Source of the DNA: Mesorhizobium sp. M8A.F.Ca.ET.218.01.1.1
GTDB lineage: Bacteria > Pseudomonadota > Alphaproteobacteria > Rhizobiales > Rhizobiaceae
Direction of reading: 5' to 3'
Assembly: GCF_004791165.1 (NCBI RefSeq)
Contig: NZ_SRUZ01000002.1
Location: 248,001-312,000 of the forward strand
Length of the DNA: 64,000 nt
Each line of letters begins with the position of its first letter. Positions within the stretch are counted from its first letter, which is position 1. This document shows, one piece after another, positions 38,558 to 47,995 of this stretch. A program made the translations under genes and the position numbers. The notes under the pieces were generated by a model. It had not been told where the DNA came from. It worked only from the letters and a program-made list of their open reading frames with translations, and made no database searches.

Positions 38558-38648
38558 GGCGACCCTCCTTGTAGCGGATTAACATCAATAGGACCGACGC
38601 GCCGGCACGGCAACCAAGGTCCTTCGAACCCGGTCGCAACTCGTCCAG

Positions 38649-39167
38649 CTACGGCACCAGGTGCCGGAACGCCGCCACCACGTCTTCATAGACCTTGCGC
38701 TTGAACGGCACGATCAGGTCGGGAAGATCCTGCATCGGCCGCCACGACCATTTGTCGAATTCGGCGGTGTGGCCGCCCGGCGGCGGGTTGATCTGGATTT
38801 CGCTGGTATCGCCGTGGAAGCGGAACGCGAACCATTTCTGGGTCTGGCCGCGATACCTGCCCTTGAAGGCAATGCCGACGAGATGATCCGGCAGGTCGTA
38901 GTTGATCCAGTCCGGCGCCTCGGCCAGCAGCGAGACGCTGCGCATGCCGGTCTCCTCATAGAGCTCCCGCTCTGCCGCCCGCAGCGGCTCCTCGCCCTCG
39001 TCGATGCCGCCCTGCGGCATCTGCCAGAGCTGCGTCGTGCCGGCGAATTCGCTGTCGGGTTCGGCAATGCGATGCCCGACCCAGACCAGGCCATCGCCAT
39101 TGAGGATCATCAGCCCGACACAGGGCCGATAGGGCAGCGTTTCGCGGTCGATCGTCTTTTTAGACAT
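38649..39167 (-). CDS. rppH: RNA pyrophosphohydrolase
   Basis: 172 residues. The Nudix box is [20 protein letters not shown] (about 53-75) after WQMPQ, the RppH-type lead-in; [12 protein letters not shown] and [10 protein letters not shown] are also typical. It removes pyrophosphate from 5'-triphosphate mRNA to start decay. The usual rhizobial neighbour on the same strand is the divergent polysaccharide deacetylase, here separated by a small plus-strand gene at 39344. Confidence 0.95.
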   Translation of the reverse strand: MSKKTIDRETLPYRPCVGLMILNGDGLVWVGHRIAEPDSEFAGTTQLWQMPQGGIDEGEEPLRAAERELYEETGMRSVSLLAEAPDWINYDLPDHLVGIAFKGRYRGQTQKWFAFRFHGDTSEIQINPPPGGHTAEFDKWSWRPMQDLPDLIVPFKRKVYEDVVAAFRHLVP

Positions 39168-39225
39168 TAGTCAGTTTCCAGCTGTTTTGAGAATCGCTCC
39201 GACGACGCGGTGCGACTGGGCGGAT

Positions 39226-39275
39226 CGAGAACGGAGCGTACCCAAACTGGGCTTACACCGGAAGCGCGGAAACTG
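39226..39275. repeat. Dispersed repeat with GGAGCGTAC and CACCGGAAGCGC blocks
   Basis: Shares GAGAAC-GGAGCGTAC and CACCGGAAGCGC-GGAA with a copy at 52565-52620. The two copies differ between the blocks. Short inverted elements around 'CCCAAACTGGG' could form a hairpin. Role unknown. Confidence 0.5.
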
Positions 39276-39343
39276 CGCCGCGTTCGAGTTGGCTGTCACC
39301 CGGCCAGTTGCCGCTGTTGCGGTCGAATGCGAAAATACATCTT

Positions 39344-39670
39344 ATGAAAAATATCCAAATCATCGACGGCGCTCTGAACGCTACCTTCAGCATATTCCAG
39401 GCAACCGAGGAGGAGTTCGCCGCCATCTTTCCCGACGGGCGAGATATGGAATTGGCCGAAGACCTCTTCGAACGGCTAGGCGAAGAGGAGGCTGGCCGCG
39501 TGCTAGCTCCGCTTTGGAGCCGCCCTATCCTTAAGCGCGATGCGCTCGGAATCCATGGGACACTATTCTACAACAATGAACATCGGCAAATCCCGCGATC
39601 TAAGCGCGAGGTCGATTGGGATAGCGCGCTCAACGAAGCACAGAGAAAGCTCGTCTCTCGCCATCGCTGA
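39344..39670 (+). CDS. Small soluble protein, unknown function
   Basis: 108 residues with a clear start (ATG 39344) but no strong ribosome-binding site. Acidic: ATFSIFQATEEEFAAIFPDG, DLFERLGEEEAGRVLAPLW, then basic (RQIPRSKREVDWDSAL). Opposite in direction to the flanking rppH and deacetylase genes. Base composition looks slightly less GC-rich than the flanks. Not recognised; an insertion into an otherwise conserved gene order. Confidence 0.55.
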   Translation: MKNIQIIDGALNATFSIFQATEEEFAAIFPDGRDMELAEDLFERLGEEEAGRVLAPLWSRPILKRDALGIHGTLFYNNEHRQIPRSKREVDWDSALNEAQRKLVSRHR

Positions 39671-39699
39671 AATCGTCACAAGCTGATTGTCCACATCGT

Positions 39700-40914
39700 C
39701 TATCCTTTTTGCGGATCGACGGCCACCGCTGAAACCGGCACGATCTCGATGCCGCGCTTCTTCGCTTCAGCGATCCAGGCGGTGACGGTGTCAACCGTCA
39801 GGTCGAAGGCCGAGCCGATACCGACAGCGGTACCCTTGGCACGCGCGGTCGCTTCGAGACTGTCGAGCTTCTTCAGGATGGCGCCGCGATCCTGCACCGC
39901 GTCGATCGCCGTGTCGCCGGCGACGAAGGGCACGCCATCCTTCAACGCCATGTCCGGAGCCAGGCTGCGCGCCGACGAGCCGTCGTCGATATAGGCGAGG
40001 CCCCTTTTGCCGAGCTCGGCCATGAACGGCTGCATCGCCGCCGCGTCGGAGGAAAAACGCGCGCCCATATAGTTCATGACGCCGGTATAGTTCGTCGTCC
40101 GCGACAGCGCCCAGTGCAGATTCCTGAGATTCTCGTCGGGGGTCGCCGCCACCGTCAGCGTGTTGCGGCCGGGGTTGACGTTGGGATAGTCGAACGGTTC
40201 GAGCGGCACCTGCATGACGATCTCATGGCCGCTCTGCCTCGCGGCCTGCATCCAGCGGCCGATGCTGTTGCCCTGCGGCGCGAAGGCCAGCGTCACTTCC
40301 GCCGGCAGTTTGGCGATCGCCGCCTGGGTGCCGGTCTGTGAAACAGCGAGGCCGCCAATGACGATCGCAACACGTGCGCCACGCGTGCCGGACCATGGCC
40401 GCGCATAGACGTCGAACGGCCGCCGGCCATCGGCGGAGCGCATCGGCAAAGGCCCGGTTTCACTGGTTTCGATCAGCGCCCTGTCGGGAATATGCGCGAT
40501 CTTGAGGTTCTGGCCGACTGTCGACGGATCGCGAATGACGATTGCCGCCTTGGGAGGGCCATCGCCTTCTTCCGTCTGCACATGGATGATCTGCGGACCG
40601 CCGCTCTTGGTCGACAAGTCCTTCGCCGGCGTCTCCACCTTTGGCGTCGCTGCCGGGGCCAATGCGGGAGGCGACACGGCGGGCTCCGCCGCCGCGGTCA
40701 CTTTCGGCGTCGAAACGGCGACTTCCTGCGGTTTTCGAAACGGCTTTTCCCTGAGCGCGATCGCGGCCGAGACTCCGACCACGGCCAGCACGACCGCGCT
40801 CGCCGCGATCACGCCTACGCTGATCTTGCCGGCGGCACGCGGCGCCCGGACCGTCTGTCCAAGCGGGCGTTCGATGTCCTTGCCGATATCAGCCAAGCCC
40901 TGTCCCCGGTGCAC
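39700..40914 (-). CDS. Divergent polysaccharide deacetylase family protein
   Basis: 404 residues from GTG 40914 (or TTG 40896). IGKDIERPLGQ precedes one transmembrane helix (ISVGVIAASAVVLAVVGVSA), a Pro/Ala linker, then the divergent deacetylase domain (about 200-400): VAIVIGGLAVSQTGTQAAIA, GHEIVMQVPLEPFDYPNVNP, AYIDDGSSARS. The NodB-type His metal motifs are absent, as in this family (PF04748). AAGGAGG is 13 bases from GTG, so the start is uncertain. Gene order with ctpA and rppH is conserved in Rhizobiales. Likely cell-envelope acting. Confidence 0.85.
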   Translation of the reverse strand: MHRGQGLADIGKDIERPLGQTVRAPRAAGKISVGVIAASAVVLAVVGVSAAIALREKPFRKPQEVAVSTPKVTAAAEPAVSPPALAPAATPKVETPAKDLSTKSGGPQIIHVQTEEGDGPPKAAIVIRDPSTVGQNLKIAHIPDRALIETSETGPLPMRSADGRRPFDVYARPWSGTRGARVAIVIGGLAVSQTGTQAAIAKLPAEVTLAFAPQGNSIGRWMQAARQSGHEIVMQVPLEPFDYPNVNPGRNTLTVAATPDENLRNLHWALSRTTNYTGVMNYMGARFSSDAAAMQPFMAELGKRGLAYIDDGSSARSLAPDMALKDGVPFVAGDTAIDAVQDRGAILKKLDSLEATARAKGTAVGIGSAFDLTVDTVTAWIAEAKKRGIEIVPVSAVAVDPQKG

Positions 40915-41083
40915 GGTCCGAAGGCGACCTCCTTCGGGAAGACATGCACGAATTCATCAATCCTGGCGCCCCCCTTGGCGCCGTCCCTGGAGGCCTGGTC
41001 CTGCCCCGAATCAAACTGCCGGAACCTCACGGTCCCGGCAGCATCGCATTGCTTCGTTCAACCGGCCAGACCGGTTGCCCGCC

Positions 41084-42415
41084 TTACTGGTTGAGCACGG
41101 CCTTTTCCGGATTGGGCGGGAAGGCCGGATCGGTCTTCTGGCCGCGCAGCAGCTGCTCGGCATAGATGAGCTGCAGGTCGTCCTTCGGATCCGGCGGCAC
41201 ATAGGCTGCGGAGCCGGAGCCGGTCTTGCTCTCGTCGGCGCCCTTGATATGACCCTTGAGATCGGACTCGCCACGCGTCAGGTCCCTGCCCTGCAGTTCC
41301 GGCGGCAACGGCTGGTCGACCTTGATGTCGGGCGTGATGCCCTTGCCCTGGATCGACTTGCCCGACGGCGTGTAATAGAGCGCCGTCGTCAGCCTGAGCG
41401 CGCCATTCTCGCCGAGCGGGATGATGGTCTGCACCGAGCCCTTGCCGAAGGACTGCGTACCGACCACCGTGACGCGGCGCAGATCCTGCAGCGCGCCCGC
41501 GACGATCTCCGAAGCGCTGGCCGAGCCACCATTGACGAGCACGATCATCGGCTTGCCGTTGATGTCGTCGGTCTGCTTGGGCTTGGCGTCGAAGCGGGTG
41601 ACGTCCTTGGGATCGCGGCCGCGCGTCGAGACGATCTCGCCGCGCTTGAGGAAGGCATCCGACACGCTCACCGCCTGGTCGAGCAGGCCACCCGGGTTGA
41701 GGCGCAGGTCGAGCACATAGCCCTTCAACTTGTCGTCCGGCACCTGCTTCTTGATGGTGTCGATGGCGTTCTCGAGGTCGTCATAGGTCTTTTCGGTGAA
41801 GGAGGTGATCTTCATGTAGCCGATGTCGTTCTCGACCCGGAACTTGACCGCCTTGACCTTGATGATGTCGCGCACGACCGTCAGTTCGATCGGCTTGTCG
41901 GCGCCCTGGCGCAGGATGGTCAGCTTGATCGGCGTATTGACCAGGCCGCGCATCTTGTCGACCGCGTCGTTGAGCGTCAGGCCGCGAACCTCCTCGCCGT
42001 CGATCTTGGCGATATAGTCGCCGGCCAGCACGCCCGCCTTGGCGGCCGGCGTGTCGTCGATCGGCGTGATCACCTTGACCAGGTCGTTCTCCATGGTGAC
42101 CTCGATGCCGAGGCCGCCAAATTCACCCTTGGTCTGCACGCGCATGTCCTGCGCCTGTTCGGCGTTCATGTAGGAGGAGTGCGGATCGAGCGAGGAAAGC
42201 ATGCCGTTGATGGCGTTCTCGACCAGCGACTTGTCGTCGGGCGGGGTCACATACTGCGCCCGCACCCGCTCGAAGATGTCGCCGAAGATCGCCAGTTGCT
42301 TGTAGGTCTCCGACCCCGCAGCGTTCGCCGCCGAGCCGGGTGCGCCATAGACAAGGCTCATGGCGGACGCGCCCATCAGCGCACCGGCAAACAGAAGCGA
42401 CAGTTTCCGCATCAT
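41084..42415 (-). CDS. ctpA: S41-family C-terminal processing peptidase
   Basis: 443 residues. Signal peptide MMRKLSLLFAGALMGASAMS; PDZ domain around GLGIEVTMENDLVKVITPID; catalytic Ser in VNGGSASASEIVAGAL and Lys in VGTQSFGKGSVQ, the S41A dyad. Cleaves C-termini of periplasmic proteins, including murein-enzyme regulators. AAGGA lies 7 bases before ATG 42415. It follows the LytM-factor gene at 42417 by 1 base on this strand, so the two are cotranscribed, fitting joint control of peptidoglycan hydrolysis. Confidence 0.95.
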   Translation of the reverse strand: MMRKLSLLFAGALMGASAMSLVYGAPGSAANAAGSETYKQLAIFGDIFERVRAQYVTPPDDKSLVENAINGMLSSLDPHSSYMNAEQAQDMRVQTKGEFGGLGIEVTMENDLVKVITPIDDTPAAKAGVLAGDYIAKIDGEEVRGLTLNDAVDKMRGLVNTPIKLTILRQGADKPIELTVVRDIIKVKAVKFRVENDIGYMKITSFTEKTYDDLENAIDTIKKQVPDDKLKGYVLDLRLNPGGLLDQAVSVSDAFLKRGEIVSTRGRDPKDVTRFDAKPKQTDDINGKPMIVLVNGGSASASEIVAGALQDLRRVTVVGTQSFGKGSVQTIIPLGENGALRLTTALYYTPSGKSIQGKGITPDIKVDQPLPPELQGRDLTRGESDLKGHIKGADESKTGSGSAAYVPPDPKDDLQLIYAEQLLRGQKTDPAFPPNPEKAVLNQ

Positions 42416-42416
42416 T

Positions 42417-43766
42417 TCACGTCCTTCCAGAAAAACGGTCCGCCCACCATGGGGCCGGATCGACGGGTTTTCCATCCTTGCGGAACTCGACATAGAGTTC
42501 CGGCGTGGCATTTCCATTCTTCGAAACCGAGGTGCTTGCCACCCGGGCTTCTCCCATCGCGCCGACCGGCTCTCCTGCGAGCACTGACTGGCCAGTCGCG
42601 ACGCTGATTCTGCTCATCCCAGCCAAGACGACATGATAACCGTCGCCGGCATTGAGGATCAAGAGTTGACCATAGGAGCGAAACGGCCCCGCATAAAGCA
42701 CATTCCCATCCGCCGGCGCGGTAACGATGGCTCCCGATTGTGTCGCAACCATGTCCCCAAGCATCAAGGCGCCGTTACCGTCGTCGGCGCCGAACCGGCG
42801 TTTGATGCGGCCTGTGACCGGCAGGGCGATCTGTCCCTGCAGCGCCGAGAAAGGCGCTGCCGCCGTCAACCGGTTGCCCTCGGGAACCGGCAACGATGCC
42901 GTCTGGTCGCCTCCGGGCTCGGTACCGCCGGCCTGGCTCGCGGCGGCTGCCTTCGCCGCATCCGCGGCCTTGCGGTTCTTGTCCGCCTGCGCTTCGAGCG
43001 AGGCGATCAGATCCTTCAGGCTGCTGGCCTTGGCCGCCAATTGCTCGGAACGCTGCTGTTCGGCCGCCATCTGCGCCTTCGTGTCGGCCTCGAGCTTCTG
43101 CTTGGCTTCGAGCAGCATGCCAAGACGTCTCTTCTCCGCCGCCTGGTCGCCGACCGCGGCCGTCAGCCGCGCCCGTTCGGCCTCGATCGAGGCCGTCACC
43201 CGGGTCTGTTCCTTGAGATCGGCCAGCAGCGCATCGGTCTGCTGGCGCAGTTCCGGCACCACGGCGCCGAGCAGGATGGCGCTGCGCACCGACGACAGCG
43301 CGTCCTCCGGCTTGACCAGGATCGCCGGCGGCGGATTGAGCCCCATGCGCTGCAGGGCGCCCAGCACTTCGGCCAGCACGTCGCGCCGCGCCGACAGTGA
43401 AGCGCGTATCTTCTGTTGCTGGCCCTTCAGCCCCTCCAGCTTGGCGCCGATGTCCTCGATGTCCTGGCCGAGCTTCTGTTCGGTCATCGCCGACTGGATC
43501 AGCGCGGCGGTGATCGAGGCGTGGTCCTTCTTGACCGCGGCGATATCGGCGGCGAGCTTGGCCAGCCGTTCCGACGACAGCGTTATTTCCTTGGAAACCT
43601 GCTCGTATTCGGCGCGGCTCTGGTCCGGATCGGGCGCCATGTCGAGCGTGTTTTCCGCCCGCGCCGCATGGAGCGACAGCAGCATCACCGCCGCCGCGAT
43701 GCCGCAGCGCGCGCTCCAGGAGCCCCCGGTCGATGAGCCCGTCGTCGATTTATAGCCTTCAGACAT
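42417..43766 (-). CDS. EnvC-like LytM-domain amidase activator (M23 fold)
   Basis: 449 residues. A signal region or helix near 20-38, long coiled coil (about 45-280: VSKEITLSSERLAKLAADIA, and others), then a LytM/M23 domain from about 330 (FGADDGNGALMLGDMVATQS). The His/Asp/HxH zinc ligands of active M23 peptidases are missing (GALMLGD, YHVVLAGMS), so it should be a non-enzymatic activator of cell-wall amidases, like EnvC. Directly upstream of ctpA, whose family can degrade such factors. Confidence 0.9.
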   Translation of the reverse strand: MSEGYKSTTGSSTGGSWSARCGIAAAVMLLSLHAARAENTLDMAPDPDQSRAEYEQVSKEITLSSERLAKLAADIAAVKKDHASITAALIQSAMTEQKLGQDIEDIGAKLEGLKGQQQKIRASLSARRDVLAEVLGALQRMGLNPPPAILVKPEDALSSVRSAILLGAVVPELRQQTDALLADLKEQTRVTASIEAERARLTAAVGDQAAEKRRLGMLLEAKQKLEADTKAQMAAEQQRSEQLAAKASSLKDLIASLEAQADKNRKAADAAKAAAASQAGGTEPGGDQTASLPVPEGNRLTAAAPFSALQGQIALPVTGRIKRRFGADDGNGALMLGDMVATQSGAIVTAPADGNVLYAGPFRSYGQLLILNAGDGYHVVLAGMSRISVATGQSVLAGEPVGAMGEARVASTSVSKNGNATPELYVEFRKDGKPVDPAPWWADRFSGRT

Positions 43767-43920
43767 TCGCGATCGATCCTATCCGCGGCTTCGTTAACGA
43801 ATCATCAACCATGTTAGCGCCCGTCGCCCAAAGGGTTCGCAAAAACGCCCTGCAAAGCAAAAGCAGCCCCCAGATGAATTTACGCGGCATTGGGGCTAAA
43901 TTCGGTGCGACCCGGCGCTT

Positions 43921-44403
43921 TCAGGACCTGTGATAGGGATGGCCCGACAGGATGGTCGCCACCCTGTAGAGTTGTTCGCCCAGCATCACGCGCACCAGCT
44001 GATGCGGCCAGGTGAGCGCCCCGAACGACATCACCAGCTCGGCCTGGTCACGCAGCGGCGGATCGTGGCCGTCGGCGCCGCCAATGGCGAGCACCAGCGC
44101 CTTGCGCCCACCATCGCGCAACTGTCCGATATGGCTGGCGAAATCCTGGGAGGACAGGCTCTTGCCTCGCTCGTCGAGCAGGATGAGGGCAGTGCCTGGC
44201 TGCAGCTGCGCCTGCAGGCGCGAGCCTTCGTCGCGCTGGCGCTCGCTGGCGCTCTGCGCGCGGCCCTCGGCGATCTCGGTGATCCCGGCGAATTCGAGCC
44301 CCACGGCGGGCCCGCTCTTGGCGAAACGCTCGAAATAGCGGTCGGCCAACTCCCGCTCGGGGCCGGCTTTCATTCGGCCCACGGCATGAACTGAAATCTT
44401 CAT
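43921..44403 (-). CDS. rlmH: 23S rRNA pseudouridine-1915 N3-methyltransferase
   Basis: 160 residues of the SPOUT family. KISVHAVGRMKAGPERELAD starts it; the knotted SAM site is LALAIGGADG-like (VLAIGGADGHDP) and MSFGALTWPHQLVRVMLGEQ; the C-terminus YRVATILSGHPYHRS is invariant. It methylates helix 69 after subunit joining. Preceded by rsfS on the same strand, as in most Rhizobiales. Confidence 0.97.
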   Translation of the reverse strand: MKISVHAVGRMKAGPERELADRYFERFAKSGPAVGLEFAGITEIAEGRAQSASERQRDEGSRLQAQLQPGTALILLDERGKSLSSQDFASHIGQLRDGGRKALVLAIGGADGHDPPLRDQAELVMSFGALTWPHQLVRVMLGEQLYRVATILSGHPYHRS

Positions 44404-44424
44404 CCTCGCCTCTATGAGCCGCTA

Positions 44425-44469
44425 ATGCATGTCACCCAAGTGGGAACCGGTTTAGGCAACGACATGCAT
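44425..44469. repeat. Palindromic short repeat (ATGCATGTC...GACATGCAT)
   Basis: ATGCATGTC and GACATGCAT are inverted ends of a 45-base unit like that at 34708-34753, in the gap between rlmH and rsfS. The central part keeps CCCAAG...CGGTTTAGGC. Confidence 0.7.
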
Positions 44470-44483
44470 CAGACAAAATCGGC

Positions 44484-44861
44484 TTAGTGGAGGGTCTCTT
44501 CCTCGAGATCCGGCGCCTGCCACATCTTTTCGAGATTGTAGAATTCGCGGACTTCGGGACGGAAGACATGGACGATGATATCGCCAGAATCGATCAGGAC
44601 CCAGTCGGCGCCGGACAGCCCCTCGACGCGCGCCGTGCCGAGGCCGGCATCCTTGAGCGCCTTGAGGAGATGGTCGGCGACAGCCGAGACATGACGGTGC
44701 GATCGGCCCGACGCGACGACCATATAGTCGCCGAGGCTCGATTTCCCCTGAATGTCGATTGAGACAATATTTTCGGCCTTGGAGTCTTCCAGACTGGCAA
44801 GGACTGTCTTGATGGCACGGGACACGGCGTCGTCTACGCTGATCCTGGCCGGCGAAGGCAT
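44484..44861 (-). CDS. rsfS: Ribosome silencing factor
   Basis: 125 residues. RsfS fold: DIQGKSSLGDYMVVASGRSH, VSAVADHLLKALKDAG, SGADWVLIDSGDIIVHVFRP and REFYNLEKMWQAPDLE. Binds bL14 and blocks subunit joining under nutrient limitation. ATG 44861 (MPSPARIS) has AAGAAGG 8 bases upstream; the frame is open further up but not conserved. Upstream of rlmH and downstream of nadD in the conserved block, though the MscS/MFS genes are inserted here. Confidence 0.93.
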   Translation of the reverse strand: MPSPARISVDDAVSRAIKTVLASLEDSKAENIVSIDIQGKSSLGDYMVVASGRSHRHVSAVADHLLKALKDAGLGTARVEGLSGADWVLIDSGDIIVHVFRPEVREFYNLEKMWQAPDLEEETLH

Positions 44862-45102
44862 GATATCGGCCTTCTTCCGCAGTGCTGTTCTCAGTGTATT
44901 TCCTTTCGCAGCAAGAACAACCAAATCACCCCTGAAAGCAGGTGACACCACTTAGATAGGCAGAGTTCCGTTGCAGTTTCAAGACGGAGCCCCAACTGAC
45001 GCGAACTTGCCGACTGGCATATTGTTCCGCGCGACACGAAAAACATCGGAACCCAGGCGTCCGGCAGCGGTTATCGGCTGACCGACCAACCGGAATCCCG
45101 CC

Positions 45103-45954
45103 ATGCCGATCGACCCGCAAAACACCCTTCTCACCGTCCAGGCCGGCCTCGCTCAGCTCAGTACGCTGATCGTCTCCTATTCCTTCTCAGCCATCGGCGC
45201 CGTCATCCTCCTGGTGGTTGGCTACATCGTTGCCAACCTAGCCGAGCGCTCGATCTCGGCTGGCCTCGGCCACATCCACGGGTTCGACGCGACGCTGCGG
45301 CATTTCTTTTCCAAGATCGTGCGCTACGCCATCCTGATCCTTGTCGTCATCATGGTGCTCGGCCAGTTCGGCGTGCAGACCGCATCGATCATCGCCGCGA
45401 TCGGCGCCATCGGCCTGGCCATCGGTCTCGCCCTGCAAGGCACGCTACAGAACATCGCGGCCGGCATTATGCTGCTCGCGCTGCGGCCGTTCCGCATCGG
45501 CGAATCCGTCGAGGTCGGCGCCATTGCCGGTTCGGTCGAGGAAATCGGCCTCTTCGCCACGAAGCTCAGGACCGCCGACGGCGTCTACATACTGGCCCCC
45601 AATTCGACGCTGTGGAATCAGCCGGTACGCAATTTCACCCGCAACGGCGTGCGCCGCACCGATATCACGCTCAGCATCGGCTCCTGGAACGACATAGATG
45701 GGGCGCAGAAGACATTGCTTGCCATTGCCGGCGCCGAGAAGCGCATCCGCCGCGAACCGGCGCCGATCGCCTTCGTGGCCGCACTCGGCGACACGACCGT
45801 TTCGCTCACCTTGCGCTACTGGACCGCGGCGGCGGACTATTTCGCCACCCAGATCGACATGACGAAACGCGCCAAGCAGGCCTTCGACAGCGAAGGCATC
45901 TCCATCCCGCTGCCACCCCCGGAAGCGCCGCCACCCGAGGCCCGCAAACAATAA
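45103..45954 (+). CDS. MscS-type mechanosensitive channel
   Basis: 283 residues. Three transmembrane helices, the last being the Ala/Gly-rich pore TM3: GVQTASIIAAIGAIGLAIGL with LQGTLQNIAAGIMLLALRPF; then the beta domain GESVEVGAIAGSVEEIGLFA. The C-terminus is Pro-rich (PLPPPEAPPPEA). It opens under hypo-osmotic shock. Ends just where the convergent MFS gene ends. Confidence 0.94.
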   Translation: MPIDPQNTLLTVQAGLAQLSTLIVSYSFSAIGAVILLVVGYIVANLAERSISAGLGHIHGFDATLRHFFSKIVRYAILILVVIMVLGQFGVQTASIIAAIGAIGLAIGLALQGTLQNIAAGIMLLALRPFRIGESVEVGAIAGSVEEIGLFATKLRTADGVYILAPNSTLWNQPVRNFTRNGVRRTDITLSIGSWNDIDGAQKTLLAIAGAEKRIRREPAPIAFVAALGDTTVSLTLRYWTAAADYFATQIDMTKRAKQAFDSEGISIPLPPPEAPPPEARKQ

Positions 45955-47247
45955 TCAGCCGCCCCTGTGGCGGACCTCTTCGTCCGGCGCGAAGGCGAGT
46001 TCCACCGGCAACGGTGCTTGCGCCGACATCGGCGCGAAGCTGCCCGTGGCGCCCGCCGGAACGGGCCGCGCCGCGATCACCCGCCAGAGCACGAACAGGC
46101 AGAATACCGAGGCGATGACGATGCCGACATAGATGAAGGTTGCCGTGCCGAAGGCGGCCGAAAGCGCCGTGACGATGCCCGGCACGATGAAGCCGGCGAG
46201 CGACCAGGCAAACAGCATCGAACTCGACAGCGCGAGCAGTTCATCCTTCCTGGCGCGGTCGGCGGCATGCGCGCTGGAGAGAGCGTAGATCGATTCCGCC
46301 GCCCCGTCCCAGATCAGGTAGATCACCAACAGGACCATCAGCGCACCGCCGTCGAAGGCGATGGCAAGCACGCTGGCGACGACCGCGAGCGCCGCGGCGC
46401 CGGCAAGCACGTAACGCCGGTCGGTGCGGTCCGAAAGCCAGCCGAGCGGTATCTGCAGGATCAGCGTACCGACCGGCATCGCCGACAGCAGCAGCGCGAC
46501 ATCAGCCTGGCTGTAGCCCTTGGCGGTGGCGTGGATGGGCGCGAAGCCGGAAATGATCATCGACAGGCCGCCGACCGCCAGCATGCCGGCGACGCCGACC
46601 GGCGAGATCCGCCAGGCCTGGCGCAACGCCACCGAAGCCGCCTGCGGCGCCGGCGGCTGGGCAAGCCGCGTCATGCCGACAGGCAGGATCGACAGGGCGG
46701 TAAAGGTGATGCCGATCAACGACGCCGCGGCCGTGTGGATGTCGATGACGGCAAGCGTCGCGTAGCCGACGCCGAGGCCGGCAATATAGGCGACGTAGAA
46801 CACAGCCATCACCCGGCCGCGTATGGCGTTCGGCAGCGCGTCGTTGAGCCAGCTCTGCGCGACGATGAACAGGCCGCATATGGCAAAGCCGTAAAGCGCG
46901 CGCGCCACGATCCACAGCAGCGGGTGCGGTCCGGCGCCGATAGCGGCATTGGACAGCGCGATCAGCGCCGACAGCACCATGAAGGCGCGTGCATGGCCGA
47001 CCCTGCGCACCAGCGGCCCGGTCAGGATGCAGCCGGCAAGGCCGCCCGCCGACAGACCGGTGACGATCAGCCCGGCCCAGACCGGATCGAACCCCTCCAC
47101 GCCGAGCCGCACGGGGATGTAGGCGAACATCAGCCCATTGCCGATGGCAATCAGCGCCATCGATACGATGACGCTGGCAATCGCGATCAGCGGCGCGGGC
47201 GTGTCGCCCCGCTCGGGATCGACTGTGGGGTGGGTCTTTTCCAGCAT
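45955..47247 (-). CDS. MFS transporter
   Basis: 430 residues with about 12 helices. The MFS loop motif appears as GCILTGPLVRRVGHARAFMV and its second-half counterpart as PLGWLSDRTDRRYVLAGAAA. ALIAIGNGLMFAYIPVRLGV and GRVMAVFYVAYIAGLGVGYA recall the YcaD/UMF1-related sugar or drug-like carriers. The stop abuts the convergent MscS gene. Substrate unknown. Confidence 0.85.
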   Translation of the reverse strand: MLEKTHPTVDPERGDTPAPLIAIASVIVSMALIAIGNGLMFAYIPVRLGVEGFDPVWAGLIVTGLSAGGLAGCILTGPLVRRVGHARAFMVLSALIALSNAAIGAGPHPLLWIVARALYGFAICGLFIVAQSWLNDALPNAIRGRVMAVFYVAYIAGLGVGYATLAVIDIHTAAASLIGITFTALSILPVGMTRLAQPPAPQAASVALRQAWRISPVGVAGMLAVGGLSMIISGFAPIHATAKGYSQADVALLLSAMPVGTLILQIPLGWLSDRTDRRYVLAGAAALAVVASVLAIAFDGGALMVLLVIYLIWDGAAESIYALSSAHAADRARKDELLALSSSMLFAWSLAGFIVPGIVTALSAAFGTATFIYVGIVIASVFCLFVLWRVIAARPVPAGATGSFAPMSAQAPLPVELAFAPDEEVRHRGG

Positions 47248-47335
47248 GCCTTATCAGCATCGCCTATTGATTGGGCGGATGCCGCCGCAAAAACGACATC
47301 GCTGGCCCGAGGAATCCGTTATCCGAACCGGCCGC

Positions 47336-47968
47336 TCAGCCCTTCGCCATCTCGCGGATCGCGCTCGACGACAGCGATGAACGCGGACCGTGGATGAAGG
47401 TCCAGGCCGGCGCCTTCATGCGGGCGAGCAGCGGCGCGTCGCCCTCGTCGATGCGGGCGTAATCGAAGGTCTTGGCAACCACCGACGACAGGAACGACAG
47501 CGTGGCGCCCGGACGGTCGATGACCGCGATCGGAAAGGTGAGCACAATCTCGCGCCAGCGCTGCCAGCGGTGGAAATCGCGCAGCGAGTCGGCGCCCATG
47601 ATCCAGACGAAGTCGACGCCGGGATTGCGCGCCTTGACCAGAGCCAGCGTGTCCGCGGTGTAGCGCACATTGTGTGCCGCCTCGAAGGCCGTGACCTTGA
47701 TCTTCGGGTTCTTGGCGATCTTCTCGGAAAACGCGATGCGCTCGCCCAGCGGCGCCAGTTCGCGTGTGCTCTTCAACGGATTTCCCGGCGTCACCATCCA
47801 CCACAACTGATCGAGTGCCAGGCGCCGCAAAGCGATTTCGGCAACCAGCGCATGGCCGGCATGCGGCGGGTTGAACGAGCCGCCGAACAGACCCACCGCG
47901 AGGCCCTTTTCGGCGTGCGGCATGCGAAGATAGTGGGAGGGTACCGCCGGTTCGGAAGAAGCCAGCAT
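47336..47968 (-). CDS. nadD: Nicotinate-nucleotide adenylyltransferase
   Basis: 210 residues. GLFGGSFNPPHAGHALVAEI is the nucleotidyl-transferase GG-FNPPHxGH site, WIMGADSLRDFHRW the NaMN region, and SLSSSAIREM the ATP phosphate loop. It makes nicotinic acid adenine dinucleotide. ATG 47968 (MLASSEP) begins 28 bases downstream of proA; MPHAEKG is a shorter option. Order proB-proA-nadD is usual in Rhizobiales. Confidence 0.95.
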   Translation of the reverse strand: MLASSEPAVPSHYLRMPHAEKGLAVGLFGGSFNPPHAGHALVAEIALRRLALDQLWWMVTPGNPLKSTRELAPLGERIAFSEKIAKNPKIKVTAFEAAHNVRYTADTLALVKARNPGVDFVWIMGADSLRDFHRWQRWREIVLTFPIAVIDRPGATLSFLSSVVAKTFDYARIDEGDAPLLARMKAPAWTFIHGPRSSLSSSAIREMAKG

Positions 47969-47995
47969 CGCTTCAGGCTCTGGCGACGAACAGCG

